Below are positions 9,209-17,352 of a stretch of 64,000 nt of DNA, in pieces. The notes beneath the pieces were generated by a model. It ran no database searches and was not told where the DNA came from. It was given only the letters and a program-made list of their open reading frames with translations. The DNA lies in contig NZ_JBHTAN010000006.1 of the NCBI RefSeq assembly GCF_042663585.1, positions 2,790,001 to 2,854,000 on the forward strand. Reading direction: 5' to 3'. Both the position numbers and the translations under genes were made by a program. The DNA is from Natranaeroarchaeum sp042663585. GTDB lineage: Archaea; Halobacteriota; Halobacteria; Halobacteriales; Natronoarchaeaceae. Numbering within the stretch: the stretch's first letter is position 1; each line of letters opens with the position of its first letter.

Positions 9209-10555
9209 ATGACGACAGATGACCCATCCGAGACGCCTCCCCGGGCGTTCAGGTCGATCCCCGGCCCCGAGGGTGACCCGCTACTGGGTAACACCGCCGA
9301 GTTCGCCGCCGATCCGCTCGCCTTCTACACGCGGGTCGCCCGCACGCACGGCCCGGTCGCCCGGTACAAGATCGGCCGGTTCGAGTTCGTTCAGTTGAGC
9401 GATCCGGCGTTCGTCAGACACGTCCTCGTCGACAACAACGCGGCCTACGACAAGGGCGAGCGGTTCCAGAGCACGCTCCGGCCGGCGCTGGGCAACGGCC
9501 TGCTGACCAGCGAGGGATCGTTCTGGCGCTCCCAACGACACACGATCGAACCGGCGTTCCACCCCGATGCCCTCCAGGGGTACGCCGACGTGATGGTCGA
9601 CGCGACCGAGCGACTCTGTGCGGAGTGGCGGGCGGGCCACCAGCGCGACATCCACGACGACATGATGTCGCTGACCGTCCAGATCGCGGCCGAGGCGCTG
9701 TTCGACATCGACCTCGGCGAGCAGGAAGAAGCGATCGCGGACGCCCTGGAGACGGTGATGGACCGCGCGAGTACCCGCATCCAGCGGCCGATCGACATCC
9801 CCGACTGGGCGCCGACGCCGGGGAACCGGCGGTTCGACCGGGCGATGGAGGACCTCTCTGCCGTCGCCGATCGGATCATCGACCAGCAGACCGGTAGCGA
9901 CGGCGACGACGTCGTCTCACTGTTGCAGGCCCAGGACGACCCGCCGTCCCGCGAGCAGATCCGCGACGAGGTGATCACGATACTGCTGGCGGGTCACGAG
10001 ACGACCGCGCTCGCGCTGACGTACACGCTCCAACTGCTCTCGAAGAACCCCGACCAGCGCGCGATCCTGCAGGCCGAACTCGACGACGTGCTCGGCGGCG
10101 ACCGGCCGACGGTGAGAGACCTGCCCGAACTCAGCTACACCGAGCAGGTCGTCCGGGAGGGGATGCGCATCTACCCGCCGGTGTACGATCTGATCCGCGA
10201 GGCCGCAGAGCCGGATACGGTGGGTGGCTACCGGATCCCCGAGGGCACCACGGTGTCGTTCCAGCAGTGGGTGCTCCACCGCGATCCGGAGTACTACGAC
10301 AACCCGCTCGCGTTCCGCCCGGAGCGCTGGACCGACGACTTCGAACAGGAGTTGCCGGCGTTCGCGTACTTCCCCTTCGGCGGCGGGCCGCGGCGCTGTA
10401 TCGGCGACCGCTTCGCAATGATGGAGGCCCGGCTCGTGCTGGCGACGATGCTCCAGGAGTGGACCGTCGAGTCGACCGTCGACGAACTCTCGTTTGCCCC
10501 CTCGATCACGCTGCGGCCGGACGGTCCGGTCGAGATGATCCCTCGCCGGCGGTAG
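9209..10555 (+). CDS. Cytochrome P450
   Basis: 448 residues, a usual length for a soluble bacterial or archaeal P450. Signatures in order: I-helix LLAGHETTALAL with the acid-Thr pair, K-helix ExxR as EGMR, PERF-like FRPERW, and the haem loop FPFGGGPRRCIG with the axial cysteine near residue 397. No N-terminal membrane anchor is seen. The substrate cannot be read from sequence. Electron transfer needs a ferredoxin and reductase; a one-cluster ferredoxin with P450-type spacing lies about 7 kb downstream at 17350-17595. The gene follows hef closely on the same strand but has its own 59-nt gap. Confidence 0.95.
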   Translation: MTTDDPSETPPRAFRSIPGPEGDPLLGNTAEFAADPLAFYTRVARTHGPVARYKIGRFEFVQLSDPAFVRHVLVDNNAAYDKGERFQSTLRPALGNGLLTSEGSFWRSQRHTIEPAFHPDALQGYADVMVDATERLCAEWRAGHQRDIHDDMMSLTVQIAAEALFDIDLGEQEEAIADALETVMDRASTRIQRPIDIPDWAPTPGNRRFDRAMEDLSAVADRIIDQQTGSDGDDVVSLLQAQDDPPSREQIRDEVITILLAGHETTALALTYTLQLLSKNPDQRAILQAELDDVLGGDRPTVRDLPELSYTEQVVREGMRIYPPVYDLIREAAEPDTVGGYRIPEGTTVSFQQWVLHRDPEYYDNPLAFRPERWTDDFEQELPAFAYFPFGGGPRRCIGDRFAMMEARLVLATMLQEWTVESTVDELSFAPSITLRPDGPVEMIPRRR

Positions 10556-10625
10556 CGTGGTGTGTCGTCCGGGATGGCTTCGGCCACCGCACAATACTTT
10601 CCGCTCTGGCCCGTACTGACCCTCG

Positions 10626-11165
10626 ATGACAGACGATTCACTCGCCCACGCCACGCTCGGCGGTGGCTGTTTCTGGTGTACCGAAGCGGCGTTCAAGGAA
10701 CTCGACGGTGTCGAATCGGTCACCTCCGGCTACGCGGGCGGCCACGACGACGACCCCAGTTACAAAGCGGTCTGTCGCGGGACGACCGGTCACGCCGAGG
10801 TCGTACAGATCGCATACGATCCCGACGCGATCAGCTACGTCGACCTGCTGGAAGTCTTCTTCAAGATTCACGACCCCACGACCGAGGACCGGGAGGGGCC
10901 GGACATCGGGTCGCAGTACCGTTCGATCGTGCTCTATCACGACGACGAACAGCGCGAAATCGTCGAAGACTTCGTCTACGAACTCGACGCGTCGGGCCTC
11001 TACGACGACTCCATCGTCACCGATATCGAACCCCTGGAGATGTTCTACGAGGCCGAAAAACACCATCAGGACTACTTCGAGAAGAACCCGCAGGACGCCT
11101 ACTGTCGGATGCACGCCGCGCCGAAAGTCGAGAAAGTGCGCGAACAGTTCGGCAAGAGCGCCTGA
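10626..11165 (+). CDS. msrA: Peptide-methionine (S)-S-oxide reductase MsrA
   Basis: 179 residues. The catalytic motif GGGCFWC lies at residues 12-18 with nucleophile C15, followed by family blocks GYAGG, YDP, FFKIHDPTT, GSQYRS and HHQDYFEKNP. It reduces methionine-S-sulfoxide in proteins, repairing oxidative damage in the cytoplasm. No MsrB domain is fused. The 70-nt gap before it holds an AT-rich stretch (CACAATACTTT) that may serve as promoter. Confidence 0.97.
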   Translation: MTDDSLAHATLGGGCFWCTEAAFKELDGVESVTSGYAGGHDDDPSYKAVCRGTTGHAEVVQIAYDPDAISYVDLLEVFFKIHDPTTEDREGPDIGSQYRSIVLYHDDEQREIVEDFVYELDASGLYDDSIVTDIEPLEMFYEAEKHHQDYFEKNPQDAYCRMHAAPKVEKVREQFGKSA

Positions 11166-11264
11166 TCGGCCGTACTGTCGCCCCTCATAGCCACGCATTT
11201 CTCCCGCCAGTACGGCGACTGACGCAGCTATTTATGTCGTGTCGTTGATCGTAGACGTGTCAGT

Positions 11265-12944
11265 ATGCAACGGGAGAGCTCAGCGGCTTCGACGACACTC
11301 TCGGACCACGCCATACGCGTCAGTGGGGACGACGCGCGGAGCCAGAATATTCAGGCGGGGAGAGCGCTCGCAGAGACGGTCCGATCGACGCTCGGGCCGA
11401 ACGGCCGAGACAAGATGATCGTCGGATCGGACGGCGCGGTAGTGGTGACGAACGACGGCACGTCGATTCTCGATCGGCTGGAGATCGACCATCCGGCAGC
11501 CGAGGCGATCATCGACGTCGCGGCCAGTCAGAACGAGACGATCGGTGATGGAACGACGTCCGCGGTCCTCCTGACCGGCGCATTGCTCGACGAGGCCGAA
11601 GGACTGCTCGACGAAGGGGTCCATCCTGCTTCGATCACCGCCGGCTATCGGCGGGCGAGCGACCGAGCCCTGCAGTATCTGGAGGACGCCGCCCACGACA
11701 TCGATACGGGGGACCGCTCGCTCCTCGAATCGGTTGCGACGACGGCGATCACGGGCCGATGGGACGAGGACTCGACGGCGTTTATGGCCGGTCTCGCCGT
11801 CGACGGTGTTCGTGCCGTCACTACCGATGGACGCGTCGATCGGTCGGACCTGTTACTTCGGCCCGTTCTCGGCGGGTCGTTGCGTGAATCGACCGCCCTC
11901 GACGGCGTCGTCATCGATATGGCCCAGTCGTCGACGACGGTTTCGACGCGCGACCTCGACGCGCCGCGAAAGCTGACGGATGCCGGAATCGCGATCGTCG
12001 ACGCGCCGCTGACGATCGAAACGGCGGCGGCCGTCTCGAACGTGACGGTGACCGATCCCGACGAGCTGGAACGGCTCCGCGATCACGAGGCCGCGGTCTA
12101 CCGCGAACAGGTCGATCGGATCGTCGAGAGCGGTGCCGACGTCGTGTTCGCACAGAAGTCAATCGACGACGCCGTCCGGACGTTGCTCGCCAGCAAGGGC
12201 GTACTCGCGGTCGAACGCACCCGACGAGACGAACTGCACGCACTGGAGCGTGCGACCGGCGCGAGGGCGGTCGCAGACACCGAGGAGCTGACGCCCGCAC
12301 ACGTCGGGGCCGCCGGCAGTGTCGAGCGGCGCTCGGTCGCGGGAACCGAGTTGACGATACTCACTGACTGCGTCGACGCGGATCCCGTCTCGATACTGCT
12401 TCGCGGCGGGACAGACCACGTTCTCGACGAAACGAAGCGGATCGTCGAGGACTGTCTCGACGTTACCGAACTCGTCCTCGAAACCGGGCGGGTCCTCCCG
12501 GGGGGCGGTGCGGCCGAGATCGGGGTGGCCCGGGCGCTTCGATCGGACGCCGCCGGGGTATCGGGGAGAGAACAACTGGCTGTCCGCCGGTTCGCCGACG
12601 CGCTCGAAGCGATTCCGCGGACGCTCGCAACGGGGGCCGGTGCCGATCCGATCGACGCGATCACTGCGTTACGGCAGGCCCACCACGAGGGCCGTGATGA
12701 CGCCGGCTTCGATGTCCACGACAGGCGGGTCGCGAACATGGTCGACGGAGGCGTGCTGGAACCCGCCGATCTGACGTGCCGGGCGATCGAGGGTGCCAGC
12801 GAGGCAGCGGTCCTGCTCCTGCGGGTCGACGACCTTATCGCTGCCCGGCGTCGGGAGAGCGACGACGCCGGCCACGATCACGACCACGGAGCCGGCGGTC
12901 TCCGGAGCGCTGGCGGGGGGTATCCCTGGACGATCGGTCACTGA
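11265..12944 (+). CDS. Divergent thermosome (group II chaperonin) paralogue
   Basis: 559 residues. Group II chaperonin blocks are present: LGPNGRDKMIV, NDGTSIL (usually NDGATIL), GDGTTS, VLPGGGAAEI, and DDLIAARR near the end. Several normally invariant stretches are altered, and the usual Gly-Gly-Met C-terminal repeats are replaced by a His-rich, Gly-rich tail (HDHDHGAGG ... GGGYPW). It therefore looks like a fast-evolving extra subunit rather than the main thermosome. The ATP-hydrolysis Asp/Gly motifs are largely kept, so it may still cycle ATP and assemble into the eight-membered ring with other subunits. A TATA-like CTATTTATG lies about 30 nt upstream. Confidence 0.88.
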   Translation: MQRESSAASTTLSDHAIRVSGDDARSQNIQAGRALAETVRSTLGPNGRDKMIVGSDGAVVVTNDGTSILDRLEIDHPAAEAIIDVAASQNETIGDGTTSAVLLTGALLDEAEGLLDEGVHPASITAGYRRASDRALQYLEDAAHDIDTGDRSLLESVATTAITGRWDEDSTAFMAGLAVDGVRAVTTDGRVDRSDLLLRPVLGGSLRESTALDGVVIDMAQSSTTVSTRDLDAPRKLTDAGIAIVDAPLTIETAAAVSNVTVTDPDELERLRDHEAAVYREQVDRIVESGADVVFAQKSIDDAVRTLLASKGVLAVERTRRDELHALERATGARAVADTEELTPAHVGAAGSVERRSVAGTELTILTDCVDADPVSILLRGGTDHVLDETKRIVEDCLDVTELVLETGRVLPGGGAAEIGVARALRSDAAGVSGREQLAVRRFADALEAIPRTLATGAGADPIDAITALRQAHHEGRDDAGFDVHDRRVANMVDGGVLEPADLTCRAIEGASEAAVLLLRVDDLIAARRRESDDAGHDHDHGAGGLRSAGGGYPWTIGH

Positions 12945-13069
12945 TACCCGTCCGCCCGCTCTCGACGCCGCGGTTTGGACCGGGCCGAACTAAACATACG
13001 TCACTGGTAACATCGGTTTTTGTGGTGGTCGTTGACACGATGCATGGGCTTCACGGCCTTATGATAGCA

Positions 13070-14344
13070 ATGCCAGAAGTACACTTCGAGGTGGATACGG
13101 ACGAACCACCGGACGAACAGCCGGATTACAAGCCGTTCAATCGTTGGCATCCGGAGATCGAATCGGTTGTAACCGCAGAGCAAGGCGACCGAGTTCGGCT
13201 CGAATGTCTGGACTGGACGGGTGGGCAGATCACTGACAGCGACAACGCGAACGAGGTCCGCGACGTCGACCTGAATCAGGTTCACTACCTGAGCGGGCCC
13301 GTCGAGGTCGAGGGGGCCGAACCGGGGGACCTGCTGAAAGTGACCCTGCTCGACATCGGCCCACTGAACGACCGGTCCGAGTTCGGGTTTACAGGGATCT
13401 TTTCCCAGCAGAACGGGGGCGGCTTCCTGACCGATCACTTCCCGCATGCCGCCAAGGCAGTCTGGGATCTCGACGGGACATTCGTCTCGTCGCGGCACGT
13501 CCCGGACGTGCGATACGAGGGGATGATTCATCCCGGCCTGATGGGCACTGCGCCCTCCCAGGAGCTACTCGACGAGTGGAACGAGCGCGAGAACGAACTC
13601 ATCGAGCGCCACGCGGAGGATCCGGAGTCGATCAACAACCACCCGACTGGCGAGTCGGAGCCGCCGGTGGCGAGTCCACCGACGGCTGACGGCGCACAGC
13701 CCGGTGAGGCGACCGGTGACGCCGCCGACCGGATCGCCGAGGAGGGTGCACGGACCGTCCCGCCGCGCGAACACGGCGGCAACTGCGACATCAAGGATCT
13801 CTCGCTTGGCTCGACGATCTACTTCCCGGTGTACGTCGAGGGTGGGAAGTTCGGCATCGGCGACATCCACGCCTCCCAGGGAGACGGCGAGATCACGTTC
13901 TGTGGTGCGATCGAGATGGCCGGCTACGTCGATCTGGAGTTCGACGTCGTGAAGAACGGCATGGACGAGTTCGGTATCGACCATCCGATCTTCGAACCCG
14001 GCCACCGCGGTCCGGACTTCTCCGATTACGTCGTTTTCGAGGGCTATTCGGTCACCGAAGATGGGGAGCAGAAGTATATGGACCCCCACGTCGCGTACCG
14101 GCGTGCAGCGCTGGACGCGATCGAATATCTGACGAAGTTCGGCTACACCCGAGAGCAGGCGTACATGATCCTCGGAACGGTGCCGATCGAGGGGCGACAG
14201 AGCGGTATCGTCGACATTCCCAACGCCTGTTCGACGATCGCCGTCCCGAAGGGCGTGTTCGATTTCGATATCAGCCCGGATTCGCTCGCGGACAGCGCCG
14301 ACGACCGCGGCCAGATCGAGATCACGGACGACCCGCTCGGCTAA
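13070..14344 (+). CDS. Formamidase/acetamidase (FmdA family)
   Basis: 424 residues from ATG 13070, where the conserved MPEVHFEVD opening begins; in-frame ATGs at 13040 and 13061 would add 10 or 3 residues. FmdA/AmdA family blocks are seen: RVRLECLDWTGGQI, HYLSGPVEVEGAEPGDLL, GFTGIFSQQNGGGFL, HPGLMG, HGGNCDIKDL, DIHASQGDGE, and a final FDISPD. The reaction would be formamide or a short-chain amide to ammonia plus acid. There are no amide porin, urea or transport genes next to it, so substrate assignment is by family only. A T6 tract after the stop is a probable terminator. Confidence 0.93.
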   Translation: MPEVHFEVDTDEPPDEQPDYKPFNRWHPEIESVVTAEQGDRVRLECLDWTGGQITDSDNANEVRDVDLNQVHYLSGPVEVEGAEPGDLLKVTLLDIGPLNDRSEFGFTGIFSQQNGGGFLTDHFPHAAKAVWDLDGTFVSSRHVPDVRYEGMIHPGLMGTAPSQELLDEWNERENELIERHAEDPESINNHPTGESEPPVASPPTADGAQPGEATGDAADRIAEEGARTVPPREHGGNCDIKDLSLGSTIYFPVYVEGGKFGIGDIHASQGDGEITFCGAIEMAGYVDLEFDVVKNGMDEFGIDHPIFEPGHRGPDFSDYVVFEGYSVTEDGEQKYMDPHVAYRRAALDAIEYLTKFGYTREQAYMILGTVPIEGRQSGIVDIPNACSTIAVPKGVFDFDISPDSLADSADDRGQIEITDDPLG

Positions 14345-14388
14345 CGTCGCCGGTCGAACGACGGCGTCGGTATCGACCCCCCGCCGAA

Positions 14389-14394
14389 TTTTTT
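14389..14394 (+). terminator. T6 tract after the formamidase gene
   Basis: A run of six T lies 44 nt after the formamidase stop and overlaps the stop of the convergent small gene. Archaeal terminators are typically short T-tracts in the non-template strand. No stem-loop precedes it. Confidence 0.4.
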
Positions 14395-14752
14395 ATGCTT
14401 CCTCGATCCCCTCGGAGATATCCGCGTCCTCGACGACCGTTCGGACTACGCCTGCGAGTGGGAGCAGGTCATCCTCTGTCTGGCCCGCGCTCCCAGCCCC
14501 GTCCGTCGAGTCCGCTCCGCCGACCTCCTCCGCCGCAAGCGCGTGATACCGCGTCGCCGCGAGCAGTGCGATCTGGAGCACGTCGTTGGTCGTCGCGACC
14601 TGCTCTCCAGTAGTCTCGTTCAGTTCGTCACGGATCGCACTCAGTAGCTCTCGGGACTGCATCGACATCGTCAGCGAGACCTGAAACCGGTGTGGGACGT
14701 CCTCGTGGAACCGTGAGAGCGCCGCGGTAACTTCGGAGTCGTTCGTTTCCAT
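14393..14752 (-). CDS. Small protein with possible ribbon-helix-helix fold
   Basis: 119 residues from ATG 14750-14752; a GTG at 14770 would add six residues but lies inside a palindrome. Residues ~20-70 read strand-helix-helix (RFQVSLTMS, then QSRELLSAIRDELNE, then TTNDVLQIALLAATRYHAL), which resembles a ribbon-helix-helix DNA-binding protein. I did not recognise a named family. The second half is acidic and Gly/Ser-rich. A perfect palindrome sits immediately upstream of the start, fitting an autoregulator. No toxin-like partner is adjacent; the upstream gene is a zinc-ribbon protein. Confidence 0.6.
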   Translation of the reverse strand: METNDSEVTAALSRFHEDVPHRFQVSLTMSMQSRELLSAIRDELNETTGEQVATTNDVLQIALLAATRYHALAAEEVGGADSTDGAGSAGQTEDDLLPLAGVVRTVVEDADISEGIEEA

Positions 14753-14755
14753 CGT

Positions 14756-14770
14756 GTGATAAGATATCAC
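14756..14770. promoter_or_regulatory. Perfect palindrome overlapping the start region of the RHH-like gene
   Basis: GTGATA-AGA-TATCAC is a 6-3-6 perfect inverted repeat ending 4 nt before the ATG. The AT-rich TATA candidate CCTTATTTTT (minus strand, about 14780-14789) lies next to it, so a bound protein would sit on the transcription start. It is likely an operator; binding by the product of the gene is inference. Confidence 0.5.
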
Positions 14771-14818
14771 ATGTGGGCAAAAATAAGGGTGGGGGGAGAC
14801 GCCCGTCTCGGGTGGCGC

Positions 14819-15424
14819 TTACCGCGGGAGCGCACCGAGCGCTTCGGCCGCCTCACGGGCCGCGGCGAGTTGCTCTTTGGCCTGGCGCGGATCCGATTCC
14901 TGCGCTGCCTGCCGTGCTAACTGGGTCACCGCATCCGCTAGCGCCGCCTCGGCCTCCGGCAGGGAACCGGTTGACCGCGCGGTTCCGTGCTGATTCGTGG
15001 CCGAACTGTTGGCTTGCTGGCGCGCTTCCGACGGTTCGCCCGGGGTCTCGTTCGGCTGTCCAGCACCCGCTGGTGGCTGGGACTGAGCGCCTGCGGCGGC
15101 CGTGGCGTCGGTTCGCTCCGCTCTCTGGTCGTGTGCGTTGGACCTCGTGGCACCCGCCTGAGTCTGTCCCTCGGCAGTCTCCTCTTCGACCTGGGCCGTC
15201 CTGTTGGCGACGTCCTGATCGGCGGCCTGCTGGCAGGTCGGGCAGAACTCCTGGTCGTTCTGCCGGAAGAGCGGGTCCCCACAGTTGTTGCAGTGTTTGT
15301 TCGTCATCGTCGCACCCTGCAGGAGCAGTTCGCTCATGTGCTCTGTCGATTGCCTGTCCTCGGCGTCCTCTTCGTACTTCTGCCGGAGCTTTTCGCGCTC
15401 GGCTTCCTTGTCGAACTCGCTCAT
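14819..15424 (-). CDS. Sjogren's syndrome/scleroderma autoantigen 1-type zinc-ribbon protein
   Basis: 201 residues from ATG 15422-15424. The N-terminus is a charged helix (residues 1-35) followed by MSELLLQGATMTNKHC and a zinc ribbon with CNNCGDP and CPTCQQ pairs, the arrangement of the archaeal/eukaryotic Sjogren autoantigen 1 family. A Gln/Ala/Thr/Glu-rich disordered stretch (~75-160) and a helical Ala-rich C-terminus follow. The cellular role is unknown. The next gene in the same direction starts 67 nt downstream. Confidence 0.8.
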   Translation of the reverse strand: MSEFDKEAEREKLRQKYEEDAEDRQSTEHMSELLLQGATMTNKHCNNCGDPLFRQNDQEFCPTCQQAADQDVANRTAQVEEETAEGQTQAGATRSNAHDQRAERTDATAAAGAQSQPPAGAGQPNETPGEPSEARQQANSSATNQHGTARSTGSLPEAEAALADAVTQLARQAAQESDPRQAKEQLAAAREAAEALGALPR

Positions 15425-15476
15425 GTGCGTATGCAGGTGGCGCACGGACTAAAAACCAGCAAGTTCGGTCTGGCCG

Positions 15477-15971
15477 TTATTCGCCAGCGACCAGCGTGTA
15501 GCCGATAGCGACCGGGGCGGCGAAGACGACGTGTCCGAGCGTGCTCATCAGCGTGCCGGGGAAGCCGACGTTCGGGAACGGCGGTGCGCCGCCGAAGCCG
15601 ACCGCGCCCAGCCAGAGCGGCATGACGAGTACGGCAAGCACCAGGGTCGTCAGGACGCCGTAGAGGGCCCCAAGCGGGATCGCATCGGGGAGCGTCGAGG
15701 CTCGTGCTCGCAGTCCGGTGTTGCTGACCAGCAGGACGTACGCGACGCCGAGGGCGACGCCGTGGAACTGGTGGAGCGCCCAGCCTGCGGCGAGGGCCGG
15801 CCCTTCGATACCGTACATTGCGGGAATCGCCATCTTTAGCATCGGGGCCGGGATCACGAACTGCATGAGCAGTCCGAACAACACGCTACCGACGAAGCCG
15901 GCCACGGCTCCGGCGGCGAGTTCAGTCGTCGCAACGGTCGAAGTCGGACGGTGATCGGTCGTCGTTGCCAT
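15477..15971 (-). CDS. Small integral membrane protein of unknown function
   Basis: 164 residues from ATG 15969-15971; earlier in-frame starts would add non-conserved residues across the promoter. After a short polar N-terminus there are four to five hydrophobic helices (around 18-40, 55-75, 95-115 and 135-160) rich in Gly and Ala. I see a conserved-looking WALHQFHGVALG segment but no catalytic motif. It faces mdh divergently. Function not recognised. Confidence 0.7.
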   Translation of the reverse strand: MATTTDHRPTSTVATTELAAGAVAGFVGSVLFGLLMQFVIPAPMLKMAIPAMYGIEGPALAAGWALHQFHGVALGVAYVLLVSNTGLRARASTLPDAIPLGALYGVLTTLVLAVLVMPLWLGAVGFGGAPPFPNVGFPGTLMSTLGHVVFAAPVAIGYTLVAGE

Positions 15972-16111
15972 CTGTATCTTCACGATGACTGCTGTCCTAC
16001 GTGAACGCTTTTCAGTTGGGTGTTCGGTACACACTTTCGGATCAGGTATAAATATACCCGCCAAACGACAGGTCAAAACCGCCCCATGACGGGCCGAACC
16101 GCCGGTTCCAA

Positions 16112-16120
16112 AGTTTTAAT
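16112..16120 (+). promoter_or_regulatory. TATA-like element of the mdh promoter
   Basis: AGTTTTAAT lies 29-37 nt before the mdh start codon, the distance expected for a near-leaderless haloarchaeal transcript. Confidence 0.45.
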
Positions 16121-16148
16121 CATCATGGATGGGTCAGTTCTAGGTGGT

Positions 16149-17063
16149 ATGACCAAAGTAAGCGTAGTCGGTGCGGCCGGGACAGTCGGCGCTGCTGCAG
16201 GGTATAATATCGCGCTGCGCGACGTCTGTGACGAACTGGTGTTCGTCGATATTCCCGACAAGGAAGACGACACGGTCGGACAGGCGGCGGACGTCAATCA
16301 CGGAACCGCCTACGACTCGAACACGACGATTCGGCAGGGCACGTACGCGGATACGGCCGGGTCGGACGTAGTGGTCATCACAGCCGGTATCCCGCGACAA
16401 CCGGGTCAGACACGGATCGACCTCGCCGGCGACAACGCGCCGATCATGGAGGATATCGGCTCGTCGCTGGCCGAACACAACGACGACTTCGTGACGATTA
16501 CGACCTCGAACCCAGTCGACCTGCTCAATCGGCATCTCTACGAGACAGGCGACCGGGCCCGCGAGAAGGTAATCGGCTTCGGCGGCCGACTCGACTCCGC
16601 GCGCTTTCGCTACGTCCTCGCCGAGCGCTTCGACGCGCCGGTCGAGAACGTCGAGGCGAGCATCCTCGGCGAACACGGCGACGCACAGGTCCCGGTGTTC
16701 TCGAAAGTCCGCGTCGACGGCCGTGATCCGGAGTTTACCGACGACGAGAAAAGCGAGATTCTGGCAGAACTCAAAGAGAGCGCGATGAACGTCATCGAGA
16801 AGAAAGGTGCAACCGAGTGGGGCCCAGCCACCGGCGTCGGGCACATGGTCGAGGCCGTCCTACGCGACACCGGCGAGGTACTGCCCGGTTCGATCCCGCT
16901 CGCTGGCGAGTACGGTCACGAGGACGTTGCACTCGGTGTCCCCATCCGATTCGGCGAGAACGGCGTCGAGGAGGTCGTCGAGTGGGAACTCGATAGCTTC
17001 GAGCGCGAACAGCTCGGCGAAGCGGCGGACAAGCTATCCGAGCAGTATGCGAAGATAGAGTAA
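16149..17063 (+). CDS. mdh: Malate dehydrogenase (LDH-like type)
   Basis: 304 residues from ATG 16149, matching the length of characterised haloarchaeal MalDH. Upstream in-frame ATGs would precede the TATA element. The NAD-binding Rossmann start is VVGAAGTVGAAAGYNIA, the active-site loop IPRQPGQTRIDL carries the substrate Arg pair, TTSNPVDLLN is conserved, and GEHGDAQVP carries the catalytic His. Oxidises malate to oxaloacetate in the TCA cycle. The protein is very acidic, as in the tetrameric halophilic enzymes. Confidence 0.97.
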   Translation: MTKVSVVGAAGTVGAAAGYNIALRDVCDELVFVDIPDKEDDTVGQAADVNHGTAYDSNTTIRQGTYADTAGSDVVVITAGIPRQPGQTRIDLAGDNAPIMEDIGSSLAEHNDDFVTITTSNPVDLLNRHLYETGDRAREKVIGFGGRLDSARFRYVLAERFDAPVENVEASILGEHGDAQVPVFSKVRVDGRDPEFTDDEKSEILAELKESAMNVIEKKGATEWGPATGVGHMVEAVLRDTGEVLPGSIPLAGEYGHEDVALGVPIRFGENGVEEVVEWELDSFEREQLGEAADKLSEQYAKIE

Positions 17064-17097
17064 CCCGCTCGACCGGTCGGTATCGAGCGCGCGCCGG

Positions 17098-17214
17098 TCA
17101 GTTTCCGGCACGCGGATCGGGAGCGTCGCCGCGCTCTCCGGCCCGCACCGACTCCGGAACCTCCGCATCGACGAACTCTGCCCACTCTATGAGGTGGTCC
17201 TGTTCCCCTGTCAT
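17098..17214 (-). CDS. Possible 38-residue small protein
   Basis: A minus-strand frame from ATG 17212-17214 to TGA 17098-17100 encodes 38 residues beginning MTGEQDHLIEWAEF and ending DPRAGN. It is acidic, like haloarchaeal proteins. An AT-rich, TATA-like segment lies about 27-38 nt upstream, as for a leaderless gene, and the frame fills an otherwise empty gap. It has no cysteine pairs or hydrophobic stretch and I recognise no family. It may be a small real gene or a chance frame. Confidence 0.4.
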   Translation of the reverse strand: MTGEQDHLIEWAEFVDAEVPESVRAGERGDAPDPRAGN

Positions 17215-17238
17215 AGCTACGTGAGTATCTCACATGAT

Positions 17239-17253
17239 CTATCATAACTTTTT
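17239..17253 (-). promoter_or_regulatory. TATA-like element upstream of the 38-codon frame
   Basis: On the minus strand this reads AAAAAGTTATGATAG, centred about 31 nt before the small ATG at 17214. Base composition is clearly more AT-rich than the flanks. Confidence 0.4.
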
Positions 17254-17319
17254 CGCCGATTGCAAGCCGCTGAAGATCTGTTCGACAGGACGCAGGTCGC
17301 CGTTACAGAGATTCGAGGA

Positions 17320-17352
17320 GAAAGCCCACGACTTCAGTCGTGGGAGTAGTCA
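17320..17352 (+). mobile_element. Orphan IS200/IS605 (IS1341-type) end-like hairpin
   Basis: GAAAG is followed by a perfect 8-bp stem CCCACGAC with loop TTCA and GTCGTGGG (17325-17344), then GAGTAGTCAC. This hairpin and its TCAC-type edge closely resemble the right end of haloarchaeal IS1341-type elements, where it also forms the 3' end of the TnpB-associated guide RNA. No tnpA or tnpB gene lies nearby, so this is a remnant, a solo end or a co-opted element. Read on the other strand the hairpin is followed by CTTTCTCC and could terminate the ferredoxin transcript. Confidence 0.55.
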
